From positions 1 to 64,000 of the forward strand of contig CASDXG010000006.1 in NCBI GenBank assembly GCA_949285025.1: a stretch of DNA of 64,000 bases. The letters are read 5' to 3'. The notes below the pieces were generated by a model. The model saw nothing but the letters and a program-made list of their open reading frames with translations, was not told the DNA's origin and made no database searches. Shown piece by piece: positions 9,390 through 18,779 of this stretch. The stretch is from an uncultured Bacteroides sp. GTDB taxonomy: Bacteria > Bacteroidota > Bacteroidia > Bacteroidales > Bacteroidaceae. The position numbers and the translations under genes were made by a program. Position 1 is the first letter of the stretch. The number at the start of each line of letters is the position of its first letter.

Positions 9390-10724
9390 ATGAACGCTGC
9401 AAAAGTCTTAGAAGATTTAAAAAGGAGATTTCCCAATGAACCTGAGTATCATCAGGCAGTAGAAGAAGTATTAAGTACGATTGAAGAAGAGTACAACAAA
9501 CATCCCGAATTCGATAAAGTGAATCTGATTGAACGCTTGTGCATTCCGGATCGCGTATATCAGTTCCGCGTAACATGGACTGATGACAACGGAAACGTAC
9601 GCACAAACATGGGATATCGCGTGCAACATAACAACGCTATCGGCCCGTACAAAGGCGGTATCCGCTTTCACAGTTCTGTAAACTTGGGCATTTTGAAATT
9701 CCTCGCTTTCGAGCAAACTTTTAAGAACTCGCTGACAACTCTTCCGATGGGTGGAGGCAAAGGCGGATCCGACTTCTCTCCGCGCGGCAAATCAAATGCG
9801 GAAGTTATGCGCTTCTGCCAGGCATTCATGCTCGAATTATGGCGTCATATCGGACCTGAGACCGATGTTCCTGCCGGTGATATCGGCGTAGGCGGACGCG
9901 AAGTAGGCTTCATGTTCGGTATGTATAAGAAACTATCGCACGAATTCTCCGGCGTATTGACCGGAAAAGGACGTGAATTCGGAGGTTCTCTCATCCGTCC
10001 GGAGGCAACCGGATACGGAAACATTTATTTCTTGCTCGAAATGCTGAAAACAAGAAATATTGATATAAAAGGCAAAACATGTCTGGTGTCAGGTTCAGGA
10101 AACGTAGCGCAGTATACAGTAGAAAAGCTAATCCAGTTAGGAGCAAAAGTTGTCACCATGTCTGATTCCGACGGATACATTTATGATCCTGACGGCATCG
10201 ACCGTGAAAAGCTGGATTACATCATGGAACTGAAGAACCTCTATCGTGGACGTATCCGCGAATATGCAGAAAAATATGGCTGCAAATATGTAGCAGGTGC
10301 CCGTCCATGGAATGAGAAAGCCGATATCGCTCTTCCATCGGCCACACAAAATGAAATCAATGGCGACGATGCAAAAGCCTTAATCGCCAACGGAGTGTTC
10401 GCGGTTTCCGAAGGAGCCAACATGCCTTCTACGCCGGAAGCCATCCGTGTATTCCAGGATGCTAAGATACTTTACGCACCGGGCAAAGCAGCCAATGCAG
10501 GCGGCGTGTCTGTATCGGGACTGGAAATGACACAAAACGCCATTAAATTAAGCTGGAGCCAGGAAGAAGTGGATGAAAAACTGAAGAGCATCATGAAAAA
10601 TATCCATGCGGCTTGCGTACAATATGGTACGGAACCCGACGGATACATCAACTACGTAAAAGGCGCAAATGTGGCAGGTTTTATGAAAGTAGCCAAAGCC
10701 ATGATGGCACAAGGCATTGTCTGA
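9390..10724 (+). CDS. gdhA: Glutamate dehydrogenase, NADP-type (hexameric)
   Basis: Interconverts glutamate and 2-oxoglutarate plus ammonia. The 444-residue length, the PMGGGKGGSDF substrate-binding motif, the PAGDIGVGGRE motif and the C-terminal YVKGANVAGF stretch identify the hexameric family. In the Rossmann fold the glycine motif SGSGNVAQ is followed by VVTMSDSDG; the SDS at the end of the second strand resembles NADP enzymes such as E. coli GdhA, so ammonia assimilation is likely. A second, different copy lies at 18780-20117. Monocistronic, with its own promoter and terminator. Dual cofactor use cannot be excluded. Confidence 0.95.
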   Translation: MNAAKVLEDLKRRFPNEPEYHQAVEEVLSTIEEEYNKHPEFDKVNLIERLCIPDRVYQFRVTWTDDNGNVRTNMGYRVQHNNAIGPYKGGIRFHSSVNLGILKFLAFEQTFKNSLTTLPMGGGKGGSDFSPRGKSNAEVMRFCQAFMLELWRHIGPETDVPAGDIGVGGREVGFMFGMYKKLSHEFSGVLTGKGREFGGSLIRPEATGYGNIYFLLEMLKTRNIDIKGKTCLVSGSGNVAQYTVEKLIQLGAKVVTMSDSDGYIYDPDGIDREKLDYIMELKNLYRGRIREYAEKYGCKYVAGARPWNEKADIALPSATQNEINGDDAKALIANGVFAVSEGANMPSTPEAIRVFQDAKILYAPGKAANAGGVSVSGLEMTQNAIKLSWSQEEVDEKLKSIMKNIHAACVQYGTEPDGYINYVKGANVAGFMKVAKAMMAQGIV

Positions 10725-10750
10725 TCCCTGCAAACATCAGCATAAATTAA

Positions 10751-10790
10751 AAAATCCGTGCGGCATTTCTCATGCTGCACGGATTTTTTT
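10751..10790 (+). terminator. Rho-independent terminator of gdhA
   Basis: A 14-bp stem (10753-10766 and 10772-10785, one G-U pair) with a five-base loop runs into a T-tract. Confidence 0.9.
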
Positions 10791-10806
10791 ATCCGATAAT
10801 ATTTGT

Positions 10807-10814
10807 TACTTTTG
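10807..10814 (+). promoter_or_regulatory. -7 element of the PCMD lipoprotein/OMP operon
   Basis: TACTTTTG fits TAnnTTTG and lies 33 bases before the ATG at 10848. It also shows that a start at an upstream TTG (10803) would precede the transcript. Confidence 0.5.
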
Positions 10815-10847
10815 CAACGTATAACCTTTTTACATAGGAACAAAACA

Positions 10848-11972
10848 ATGAAACTAAAAAAAATCTTCATCGGCTTTATTGCCTTTTTACCAGCAATGCT
10901 TGCCTCGTGCATACAGGATGAAGCACTCAATGTCGAAGCCGCAATCGACGACATCAGCGGAGAAAACATCCAACTGACATCCATCGACCACATAAGAAAA
11001 GAAGTTGAGATTTATGTACTCGACGGTACTGACATATCCCGACAGGAATTAAATTTCGCACTGCCCGAAAATGCCACAATAAAAGCAGACAATCAGGAAA
11101 GCACAGACCAGCCGCCTCTATACGACTTCAGTCAGAACAGTTTACGAAGATTTACCGTAACGGCAGAAGACGGAAGCACAACGGCTTCTTACTTTATCCG
11201 CATAAACAAAATAGAACTCCCCACAAAATATTCATTCGAAGAGCTGAGAGCCGTAACTCCATACAACGTCTTTTACCTGACCAACGCATCGGGCATCATG
11301 CAATGGGCAAGCGGAAATCCCGGATATGAACTATGCGGAATGGCACTGAACGACATGCAGTATCCCACCGTACAGGTTCCCATAGGGAAAGAAGGCAAAG
11401 GTGTCAAACTGACCACGCTCAGCACCGGAAGCTTCGGACAGCCCATCGGCATGCCTATTGCCGCAGGAAACCTGTTTGTCGGTTCGTTCGATGTACAAAA
11501 TGCGGTATTGGCACCACTGGAAGCTACGCATTTCGGCTTTCCATTTACCAAACTTCCCACAAAAATGACCGGATGGTTTAAATATAAAGCCGGCGAGACT
11601 ATGACAGGGAAAGACGGGAATGTAATACCGGGAAAGAAAGACCGAGGCGATTTTTATGCAGCCCTTTATGAAGCTCCAACAAGCGATTTTTCATTGGATG
11701 GCGATATTTTTCCCAACGGAGAAAGCATAGATGAACACATTGTCCTCATGGCACGCATACCGGAAAACCAAATGATTGAAACCGACCAATGGACATATTT
11801 CGACTTGGATTTCACACCGCAAAACGGAAAGACCGTCGATAAAGAGGCGCTGAAAAACGGAAAATACAAACTGGCCATCGTATTCTCTTCCAGCATTATG
11901 GGTGCCTATTTCGAAGGTGCGGTAGGAAGTGAGTTATGGATAGACGAGGTAGAAATAAAATACGAAAACTAA
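10848..11972 (+). CDS. PCMD-domain lipoprotein
   Basis: A 374-residue lipoprotein with signal peptide and lipobox LASC (Cys21). An N-terminal Ig-like region (about 40-115, ending RFTVTAEDGSTTASY) leads into a C-terminal PCMD domain (putative carbohydrate metabolism domain, PF13201 type) that ends in the characteristic GSELWIDEVEIKYEN. PCMD proteins are abundant cell-surface lipoproteins in Bacteroidota; the fold is lectin-like and ligand binding is presumed. It is followed 14 bases later by an outer-membrane barrel gene. A related PCMD protein lies convergently at 12870-14447. The ATG at 10848 is chosen because the lipoprotein signal begins there. Confidence 0.85.
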   Translation: MKLKKIFIGFIAFLPAMLASCIQDEALNVEAAIDDISGENIQLTSIDHIRKEVEIYVLDGTDISRQELNFALPENATIKADNQESTDQPPLYDFSQNSLRRFTVTAEDGSTTASYFIRINKIELPTKYSFEELRAVTPYNVFYLTNASGIMQWASGNPGYELCGMALNDMQYPTVQVPIGKEGKGVKLTTLSTGSFGQPIGMPIAAGNLFVGSFDVQNAVLAPLEATHFGFPFTKLPTKMTGWFKYKAGETMTGKDGNVIPGKKDRGDFYAALYEAPTSDFSLDGDIFPNGESIDEHIVLMARIPENQMIETDQWTYFDLDFTPQNGKTVDKEALKNGKYKLAIVFSSSIMGAYFEGAVGSELWIDEVEIKYEN

Positions 11973-11986
11973 ATTTTTAAGAAACA

Positions 11987-12772
11987 ATGAAGAAGAAATA
12001 TATACTTGCACTGACTGCATTATGCTGCAACCTCGGCCTTATGGCACAAACATTGAATTCGGAGCATAAAGGACTGCTATGGTCTTCACTGCACGGACTG
12101 GATTATGAATTTAAGGCCGGCGTGAATATAGGAGGGACATCGCCGTTGCCTCTGCCCGAAGAAATCAGAAGTATTGATGGTTTCAAACCGGGCCTTGCCC
12201 TCTCCATCGAAGGAAATGCCACAAAATGGCTGGGTGTGAAACAAAAATGGGGAGTAAGTGTGGGACTGCAGCTCAGCCAGAAAAAAATGACTACCGAAGC
12301 TACTACGAAAAACTACGGAATGGAAATATTCAGCGATACGGGAGGCAAGATTCAAGGGCTGTGGACAGGCGGTGTAAAAACCGAAGTGAATTTGTCGTAC
12401 CTCACGATTCCAATCTTAGCCAACTACAAGATTGGTGAGCGATGGAAAGTATCGTTCGGTACATATTTATCGTATATGATGAACGGAGATTTCTCCGGAC
12501 ACGTATATGAAGGCCATCTGCGTACGCCAAATGCAACGGGAAGCCGCGTAAACTTTACAGGGAACAATATCGCGACCTACGATTTCTCTGATGAGCTGCG
12601 CCGCTTTCAGTGGGGACTGCAAGCCGGAGGTGAATGGAAAGCCTATAAACATCTGAACGTACACGCCGACCTCACTTGGGGACTGAACGATATCTTTCAG
12701 GACGATTTCAATACAATTACCTTCGCCATGTATCCCATCTATCTGAACTTAGGATTCGGATACCAGTTCTAA
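11987..12772 (+). CDS. Outer-membrane beta-barrel protein (PorT/OmpW-like)
   Basis: A 261-residue exported protein with a signal peptide cleaved after MAQ, then alternating amphipathic strands typical of an eight- to ten-strand barrel (FKAGVNIGG, WGVSVGLQLSQKK, WKVSFGTYLSYMMNG, FQWGLQAGGEW, VHADLTWGLND) and a terminal aromatic residue (LGFGYQF), the usual outer-membrane insertion signal. It matches the outer-membrane beta-barrel domain family (PF13568 type). It forms an operon with the upstream PCMD lipoprotein, 14 bases apart, so the two may assemble together at the surface. Function unknown. Confidence 0.82.
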   Translation: MKKKYILALTALCCNLGLMAQTLNSEHKGLLWSSLHGLDYEFKAGVNIGGTSPLPLPEEIRSIDGFKPGLALSIEGNATKWLGVKQKWGVSVGLQLSQKKMTTEATTKNYGMEIFSDTGGKIQGLWTGGVKTEVNLSYLTIPILANYKIGERWKVSFGTYLSYMMNGDFSGHVYEGHLRTPNATGSRVNFTGNNIATYDFSDELRRFQWGLQAGGEWKAYKHLNVHADLTWGLNDIFQDDFNTITFAMYPIYLNLGFGYQF

Positions 12773-12813
12773 ACGTCCCGTTCTTTACAGGAAAAGCCGA
12801 CCGACTATAATAA

Positions 12814-12855
12814 AAATATCCCGAAGAGTTTTGCAACCCTTCGGGATATTTCTTT
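12814..12855. terminator. Bidirectional terminator between convergent OMP and PCMD genes
   Basis: A perfect 13-bp stem (12814-12826 and 12839-12851) with A-rich left and T-rich right flanks can end transcription from both sides. Confidence 0.88.
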
Positions 12856-12869
12856 ATATAGACCGGAGA

Positions 12870-14447
12870 TTATTCTACAACTTCCGCTGTTTCATCCCCT
12901 TCAAGACCGATGCTACCCTCGTTTTCTATTGTCACCTCATCAATCCACAATGTGCTTCCTACAGCGGCATTGTAAGCGGCTCCGTCTTCACTTGCCGAGA
13001 AGATTACGGCAAACTTATACATCTTCGTCGGATCGTAATCCTTTTTATACTCCAGATTAAGCTCGAATTCTGTCCAGTCCGTCACGGTATTGGCATCAGT
13101 CATCTTTGCCATTGCCACAATCTTATCCGAGCTATAGACGTTATTCCCATCTAAAGTCTCATCTTCGTTTTCCACTTCATAGAGAATAGCCGATAATGCA
13201 CAAGCATCTGCTCTATCGGGATTCAACGTACTTCCTTCGTAAAAATCCGTACCCGGCGTATATTTATAATATCCTTTTACCTTTAAAGGCTTCTTGTCGT
13301 ACACGATACCGAATTTGGTCGATTTCATTGCATCGCCTTCTGTTACCGCAGAGAAAGCATTGAACGTACCGAGAAACATTGATCCGGCCGTAACCTTAGG
13401 AACAGGAGTACCCATAATTGTTCCACCCTGCGTATCGATAGATTGTAACAAAGCGGCTTTCCCTTCGAGCCCTTCATCTTCTCTAATTGGCATAGGGCCA
13501 TCATAAGTAATTCCGGCCATACCTCCGAATGCCTTAATTAAAGAAACTGCAGCATTACATGTAGCCCAACCTTCAGGCTCTCCACTGGAAGACCATCCTT
13601 CAAAAGAATACACAGACATATTTCCGGAAACGGAAACTTTCCATTCAGCCACCGTGCCGTCTTCAGCCGTTACAGTGTAAGTTACCACTTTTCCGTTAGA
13701 GAAATCCTGTGCCACACCGCTGGCGGGAGTCACCGTTGCGCCTTTGGAAATTTCAAAAGTCGGCACCAGTATAGCCAGATGTTCGGCTTTGGCAGTATCG
13801 GCAACAACAAAAGTAACCGTCTTGCTTGCCGCATCGATTACCGGTTCACCGAGAACCAATGAGTCGACCAACGCAACTTCACGGTCGAAAACAAACGATG
13901 TAATCTCTGCCGCACTGCTTTCATTTCCAGTCATTTTATCGCCGGCATAAATTACTTTTACAGTATAGTTTACCGAATTTCCGGCAAGTTTTACATTATC
14001 TATATCCAAATCAAGATCTAATCCTCCGTCAGAGAAAGTCCCTTCTGCAGCAATATCGGCAGCAAGCACACCCGTTACATCCATCGTTGTAGATGCAGTA
14101 AACCCGTAAACGCCCGCACTTGTCTCCACCAATTGGCAATTGTTCAGGTTAATCGTTCCCAAGTCCAACCCCATAAAAGAGAAGTTGGTAATCTGAAGAT
14201 TTACGGAAGCCTCTCCGGCTTTCGTTACGGTTATAATCTGCGAAGCCACCGTTCCTGCCGGTGTAGAAGTACCGCCTTCCATAACCAAACTTACATCCAA
14301 CCCGCCTTTATACTTTCCGGCGATTTCCTCGTCTACGGGAATTGTAGGAGTTTGCGGCTCATCATCATCGCTACATGCCGTAAACAACGTTACCGTACAC
14401 AATACGGCAAACAAATACAACAACAAATTCTTTTTCATTTCTTTCAT
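12870..14447 (-). CDS. Calycin-like plus PCMD-domain surface lipoprotein
   Basis: A 525-residue lipoprotein with signal peptide, lipobox (FTAC, Cys25) and an acidic SDDD stretch right after it that resembles the Bacteroidota lipoprotein surface-export signal. About residues 40-165 look like the calycin-like beta-barrel domain seen in Bacteroides lipoproteins; residues about 180-275 form an Ig-like module (VTYTVTAEDGTVAEW); the rest is a PCMD domain ending GSTLWIDEVTIENEG. It is a domain-expanded relative of the protein at 10848-11972, facing it across a shared terminator. The AraC regulator at 14721 is divergent and is a candidate controller. Ligand unknown. Confidence 0.83.
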   Translation of the reverse strand: MKEMKKNLLLYLFAVLCTVTLFTACSDDDEPQTPTIPVDEEIAGKYKGGLDVSLVMEGGTSTPAGTVASQIITVTKAGEASVNLQITNFSFMGLDLGTINLNNCQLVETSAGVYGFTASTTMDVTGVLAADIAAEGTFSDGGLDLDLDIDNVKLAGNSVNYTVKVIYAGDKMTGNESSAAEITSFVFDREVALVDSLVLGEPVIDAASKTVTFVVADTAKAEHLAILVPTFEISKGATVTPASGVAQDFSNGKVVTYTVTAEDGTVAEWKVSVSGNMSVYSFEGWSSSGEPEGWATCNAAVSLIKAFGGMAGITYDGPMPIREDEGLEGKAALLQSIDTQGGTIMGTPVPKVTAGSMFLGTFNAFSAVTEGDAMKSTKFGIVYDKKPLKVKGYYKYTPGTDFYEGSTLNPDRADACALSAILYEVENEDETLDGNNVYSSDKIVAMAKMTDANTVTDWTEFELNLEYKKDYDPTKMYKFAVIFSASEDGAAYNAAVGSTLWIDEVTIENEGSIGLEGDETAEVVE

Positions 14448-14661
14448 TTTATTTGTTTAATTAATATTCCGGTGCATGCGTAATGTCGCGTTACACAGAT
14501 GCACAGTTCATCTTATTTTTCCGGGCCAAAGTAACAACCTTTTGCAAAATTCCACAAGGTCTATTTTTATTATTTCTATTCTATTTTTTCAATTAACCTC
14601 ATAAATTTATATCATAACCCGCTGATTCACGCAGAATGAGGGGTTGTTTTCATAAAAATGA

Positions 14662-14693
14662 TTCGTCATTTTTTAAAATTGTCGTTATCTTTG
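14662..14693 (+). promoter_or_regulatory. Promoter of the AraC-family gene
   Basis: TATCTTTG at 14686-14693 is a perfect -7 element; TTCG at 14662-14665, 20 bases upstream, is one base off the -33 consensus. It places the transcript start after 14693 and therefore supports the ATG at 14721. Confidence 0.6.
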
Positions 14694-14720
14694 CAGACAA
14701 ACATCCTAATCTTTCAAACA

Positions 14721-15566
14721 ATGGAAAAGGAACTTCCCAAAATAGACTTCCCCGAAGAATGGGTCATCGGCACAGGTATCAGCAAGGAGCTGCTAAGCCT
14801 TTACACAAATTTTCCCTGCCGGCTGAAAGCCGAAATGTTTATTCTGTGCATGGAAGGCGAGATAGAGGCATCTGTCAACCTGAACCGCATATCGGTACAT
14901 GCCTACGATTTCGTGACCATCATGCCGGGAAGTATTTTTCAGATACACCGTATTGAAGGAAATCTGCGCATCTATTTCGGCGGATTTTCCTCAAAATACA
15001 TCGAACAGACCAATTTCTCCCGTTCGTCTATCGATACCTTATACGTCACATTAGGCAAACCGGTCTTTTCTTTAAAACCGAAAGGCGCCGAACTGCTGGA
15101 AGAATATTTCAAGTTCCTGATGAAGCTTTATGCTTTTTTCGCCCCGCATACACGTAATATGATTACACCTTATTTATATAATAACATACATGCCGGCATA
15201 ACCGCCATGTATCATAACAAGCCGGAAGAGAAAAATCCTGCATCGAAAGGCGAACAACTGAGCAAGAACTTCACGCAGCTTGTCATGCAAAACTACAGCA
15301 AGATACGCAACGTGTCGTGGTATGCAGAAAAACTCGGCATCACGCATGCGCATCTTTGCACCACCGTCAAACAAACAACCGGAAGCACCTGCGTGGATAT
15401 TATCGCACACATGGTAATCATGGATGCGAAGTCGCAGTTGAAACTTACCAACCTTTCCATACAAGCCATTTCAGACTCGCTGAACTTTGCCAACATGTCT
15501 TTCTTCGGAAAATACTTCAAACGCTACACGGGAATGAGTCCTTTGGAGTACCGTAACAACGGATAG
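14721..15566 (+). CDS. AraC-family transcriptional regulator
   Basis: A 281-residue protein with an N-terminal cupin-like sensing region (about 20-150) and a C-terminal double helix-turn-helix AraC domain (about 180-281). The latter shows WYAEKLGITHAHLCTTVKQ for the first helix-turn-helix and AISDSLNFANMSFFGKYFKR then TGMSPLEYR for the second, the family signature. It is divergent from the PCMD lipoprotein gene (12870-14447) and convergent with the PEP/pyruvate-binding hybrid, only four bases away. Target genes are not shown by the sequence; the adjacent surface-protein genes are the natural guess. Confidence 0.9.
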   Translation: MEKELPKIDFPEEWVIGTGISKELLSLYTNFPCRLKAEMFILCMEGEIEASVNLNRISVHAYDFVTIMPGSIFQIHRIEGNLRIYFGGFSSKYIEQTNFSRSSIDTLYVTLGKPVFSLKPKGAELLEEYFKFLMKLYAFFAPHTRNMITPYLYNNIHAGITAMYHNKPEEKNPASKGEQLSKNFTQLVMQNYSKIRNVSWYAEKLGITHAHLCTTVKQTTGSTCVDIIAHMVIMDAKSQLKLTNLSIQAISDSLNFANMSFFGKYFKRYTGMSPLEYRNNG

Positions 15567-15570
15567 CCTC

Positions 15571-18528
15571 TCAAACCGGCAGTTCCACAACTCCCAGCTT
15601 CTTCTTCCCGTCCATCTTCACCGTCAGCGGATGTTCGAAATGCACCCAACGGATAAATTGGGTTTCCTCCACAGCCGGCATGGCGTTCAGCAATTCCTGA
15701 TTGTAAATCCCATCGTTCATGTATGAATTAACCGTGAAATATCCTACGCCGAACGAGGTGAGATTCTGGAAGAAATGAGTTCCCTGACTGGGGTCGACAC
15801 GATAATTCGTCAGACCGGCCTCCACAATTACGCGGGCCGCCGAAATATTCGGCCATTTTACCGGAATTCCAAGCCACGTATCGCTGCTACCCCATCGGCC
15901 GGGGCCCACGAGAATATAATGCTTTTCCGCTTCGAGAAAACGCCGGTTCAGCTTTTCTATATCATAAGCAATCAGCTGATTGTTCGACGCAGAATAGTTT
16001 TCTGTCTTCACATAAACCACATCCTGAATATCTTCCATCACCCCTTGTCCCAGCGAATTTCCGCTTTTCAGCAACAAACGTTCGTCGGGAATAGCGGTCA
16101 GGTCTTCGGAAAGATTGGCTTTTATATCGACCATCGGCCGTATTTGCAGCAAATAAAAAGCCCCTTTCTTGGTTTGTGCGTCCAGATTTACGGCAAACTC
16201 TATCTCCACAGGCCGCCGCATCTCTCCCTGTCCGTACCCTTGAACCAGACGCAATATCTTCGCCAACGGGAAAACATCGTGCTGCAAAATATTGGCAAAC
16301 GTAATCAATTTCCTCCCTCCCGGATAAATCCCGTCACGAATCACCATGTCATACGGGTCATAAGTCGAGGCAATATAAGTGAGCGAGCCATCGGCTTCGG
16401 CCTCCTTCACCGGCAACTTCAGCAGATTAAAACCGTCATCAAGAGAAAAATCCTGCCCGTTGTTTTCCAAGTCGAGTGCGTAGAACCGGGTCTGAGTCTC
16501 GCGTAAAGCAATCTCCATGTCACTCGTCTGCAGCACTTTGTCCGGGTGATACGGACACATACGTAACGTCAGACCGCCATCGACAATGTATTTCCCCAAA
16601 CCAAGAGCAAGGCTCACTGTCCCTTCCTCTGCCAGCTCATCATTTATAGGATAGTAATTGACCGAGCGGGCGACGCCGGAAATGGAAGGATAAAAACGGT
16701 TTCCATACTGCGTTCCGATTACTTCCTGTAAGATAACCGCCATCTTTTCCTGATCGATTACATTGCTTGTTGCCTGCATATAAGCCTTACTGTCCTTATA
16801 ATATACCGAAGCATATACCCCTTTTATTGCGTCGCTCAGCATACGAAGCATCTCATATTTATCCTCTAAGTACGGAATCATGTAAGTAGAATATATCCCT
16901 GCAAAAGGCTGGTAATGCGAATCTTCAAGCAAACTCGACGAGCGTATGGCTATAGGAGACTTCACCACATCAAAGAATGCAAAGAAATCTTCCACCAGAC
17001 GGTCCGGCAACTTTGCCCGCAGAAAAGCCCGCAGTATGGCCTCATCACTCGCATTGCTTAGGGCTATTTGATACAGGCAATTCGTTTCCATAAACTCATC
17101 AAAGATATCGGTACACAGCACGACTGTTTTCGGTACTCCCACAGAAGCATTGTCAAAATCATCGAATTCGGGATGACGCTTCACCATGTTATCAATAAAT
17201 GCCAGGCCACGTCCTTTTCCTCCAAGCGAGCCGTCACCTATACGGGCGAAGTGCGAATAGCGGTCGAACCGTTCCCTTTTAAACACAGCCACGACCCCCT
17301 GATTCTTCATCTTGCGATACTTGACAATTGCCTCGAAAATAATCTGACGGTGAGCATCAATATCCTGTAATGAATCCCACGTGATTTGCTTCAAGAACTC
17401 AGCAACAGGGAAAATTGCACGCGAGTAAAGCCAGCGGGAAACATGATTCCTTGTAATATGATAAAGCAATGAATCGGCCGGAACGGAGAAGATAACATTT
17501 TGAAGTTCCTTCAGATTATGCACACGGGCTACTTCTTCCATTGTTTTCGGATCGCGGAAAATAAAGTCGCCGAAACCGAAGTTTTCCGAAACAGCTTCCC
17601 GCAAATCAAGATTCATCTTCTTTGAATTCTTATCTATAAAATGAGCCCCTAACCGGGATGCATAGACACGGTTCGTCTCCTCCGCCGACTGCAGAATCAA
17701 AGGAATGAAAGGGTCGTTTTTACGAATCTCCGTCAACAGTTTGATGCCTGCCAACGGGTCCTGTACTCCATCCTTAGGGAAACGGGCATCCGTTATAATA
17801 CCCAACGTATTATTCCGATACTTCTCATATAAATCCATCGCCTCTTCATAAGAACGCGCCAGCACAATTTTAGGGCGCCCCCGCATCCGAAGCGTACGTT
17901 GATGCTCATTTAATGCCTCAGTTGCGAACTCCTGGCTCTGACGAAGAACGAACTTATATAAATCAGGAAGCACGGATGAATAAAAACGTATCGAGTCTTC
18001 CACCAGCAAAATCATCTGCACACCGACCTCTTTCACATCGTGTTCCAGATTCATCTTGTCCTCGAGCAACTTAATTATCGACACCAAAAGATCGGTATTC
18101 CCCAGCCAACAGAACACATACTCGAAGATGCTCAGGTCTTCATGCTCCATTCTTTCCTTTATTCCGTGCGAAAAAGGAGTCAAAACAATCAGCGGAATAT
18201 GCGCGTAATGTTCCTTTATCTTTCTTGCTATATCGAATGTGTCACTATTATCCGAGCCGGGCATGCAAATCACCAAATCGAACGTTGTATTGCTTAACTG
18301 CTTCCATGCTTCTTCCTCTGTCGAGACCTGTGTAAAGCGAGGCGGATATCTTAAACTAAGATTCATGTATTCGATAAAAATCTTCTCATCGATACGTCCG
18401 TCATCCTCCAGCATAAATGCATCATAAGGATTGGCAACCAACAAGACATTGAAGATACGCTTTGTCATCAGATTCACGAATTGCGTATCCTTAAAATAGA
18501 GCTGATTCAATTTTAATTTGCTGAGCAT
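15571..18528 (-). CDS. Receiver-domain / PEP-pyruvate-binding (PPDK N-terminal) hybrid protein
   Basis: A 985-residue multi-domain protein. Residues about 25-155 look like a degenerate receiver domain (MPG where the phospho-acceptor Asp would be). Residues 172-310 form a canonical receiver with Glu177/Asp178, acceptor Asp247 (TDARF), Ser281 and Lys300. From about 430 the chain resembles the ATP-grasp domain of pyruvate phosphate dikinase/PEP synthase: GSLGGKGRGLAF, the IAIRSSSLLED and FAGIYSTYM motifs (526-550), LALGLGKYIVDGG, and QIRPM. The swivelling phospho-His domain and the PEP-binding barrel are absent. It probably binds ATP and may phosphorylate something under control of a response-regulator module. 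Start codons at 18528 and 18468 (MTKRIFN) are both possible. Confidence 0.82.
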   Translation of the reverse strand: MLSKLKLNQLYFKDTQFVNLMTKRIFNVLLVANPYDAFMLEDDGRIDEKIFIEYMNLSLRYPPRFTQVSTEEEAWKQLSNTTFDLVICMPGSDNSDTFDIARKIKEHYAHIPLIVLTPFSHGIKERMEHEDLSIFEYVFCWLGNTDLLVSIIKLLEDKMNLEHDVKEVGVQMILLVEDSIRFYSSVLPDLYKFVLRQSQEFATEALNEHQRTLRMRGRPKIVLARSYEEAMDLYEKYRNNTLGIITDARFPKDGVQDPLAGIKLLTEIRKNDPFIPLILQSAEETNRVYASRLGAHFIDKNSKKMNLDLREAVSENFGFGDFIFRDPKTMEEVARVHNLKELQNVIFSVPADSLLYHITRNHVSRWLYSRAIFPVAEFLKQITWDSLQDIDAHRQIIFEAIVKYRKMKNQGVVAVFKRERFDRYSHFARIGDGSLGGKGRGLAFIDNMVKRHPEFDDFDNASVGVPKTVVLCTDIFDEFMETNCLYQIALSNASDEAILRAFLRAKLPDRLVEDFFAFFDVVKSPIAIRSSSLLEDSHYQPFAGIYSTYMIPYLEDKYEMLRMLSDAIKGVYASVYYKDSKAYMQATSNVIDQEKMAVILQEVIGTQYGNRFYPSISGVARSVNYYPINDELAEEGTVSLALGLGKYIVDGGLTLRMCPYHPDKVLQTSDMEIALRETQTRFYALDLENNGQDFSLDDGFNLLKLPVKEAEADGSLTYIASTYDPYDMVIRDGIYPGGRKLITFANILQHDVFPLAKILRLVQGYGQGEMRRPVEIEFAVNLDAQTKKGAFYLLQIRPMVDIKANLSEDLTAIPDERLLLKSGNSLGQGVMEDIQDVVYVKTENYSASNNQLIAYDIEKLNRRFLEAEKHYILVGPGRWGSSDTWLGIPVKWPNISAARVIVEAGLTNYRVDPSQGTHFFQNLTSFGVGYFTVNSYMNDGIYNQELLNAMPAVEETQFIRWVHFEHPLTVKMDGKKKLGVVELPV

Positions 18529-18779
18529 CGCACATAAATTAACGTTGTTTTACCCAACAAAATAAGTTATTTTTAGCGGTTTATGCAATTCTTTTACATA
18601 AAAGACGGTATTCTTTTATACAGAAAGTGGCCGGCTATCAGGAAAAAGGCGGGGAGATTTTTGACATATTACCATGCATTAACAAAAATAGGACTTCGAA
18701 ATTTGCTTTTTCACGCCGGAATCACTACCTTTAACTCAATAAATATATTCTTTTGTCAAACCTTTTAATCGGAAATGTT

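Noticed and set aside
18753..18779. Longer gdhB start at TTG 18753
   Set aside because: The TTG is part of a promoter-like CTTTTG, and the added residues have no counterpart in glutamate dehydrogenases.
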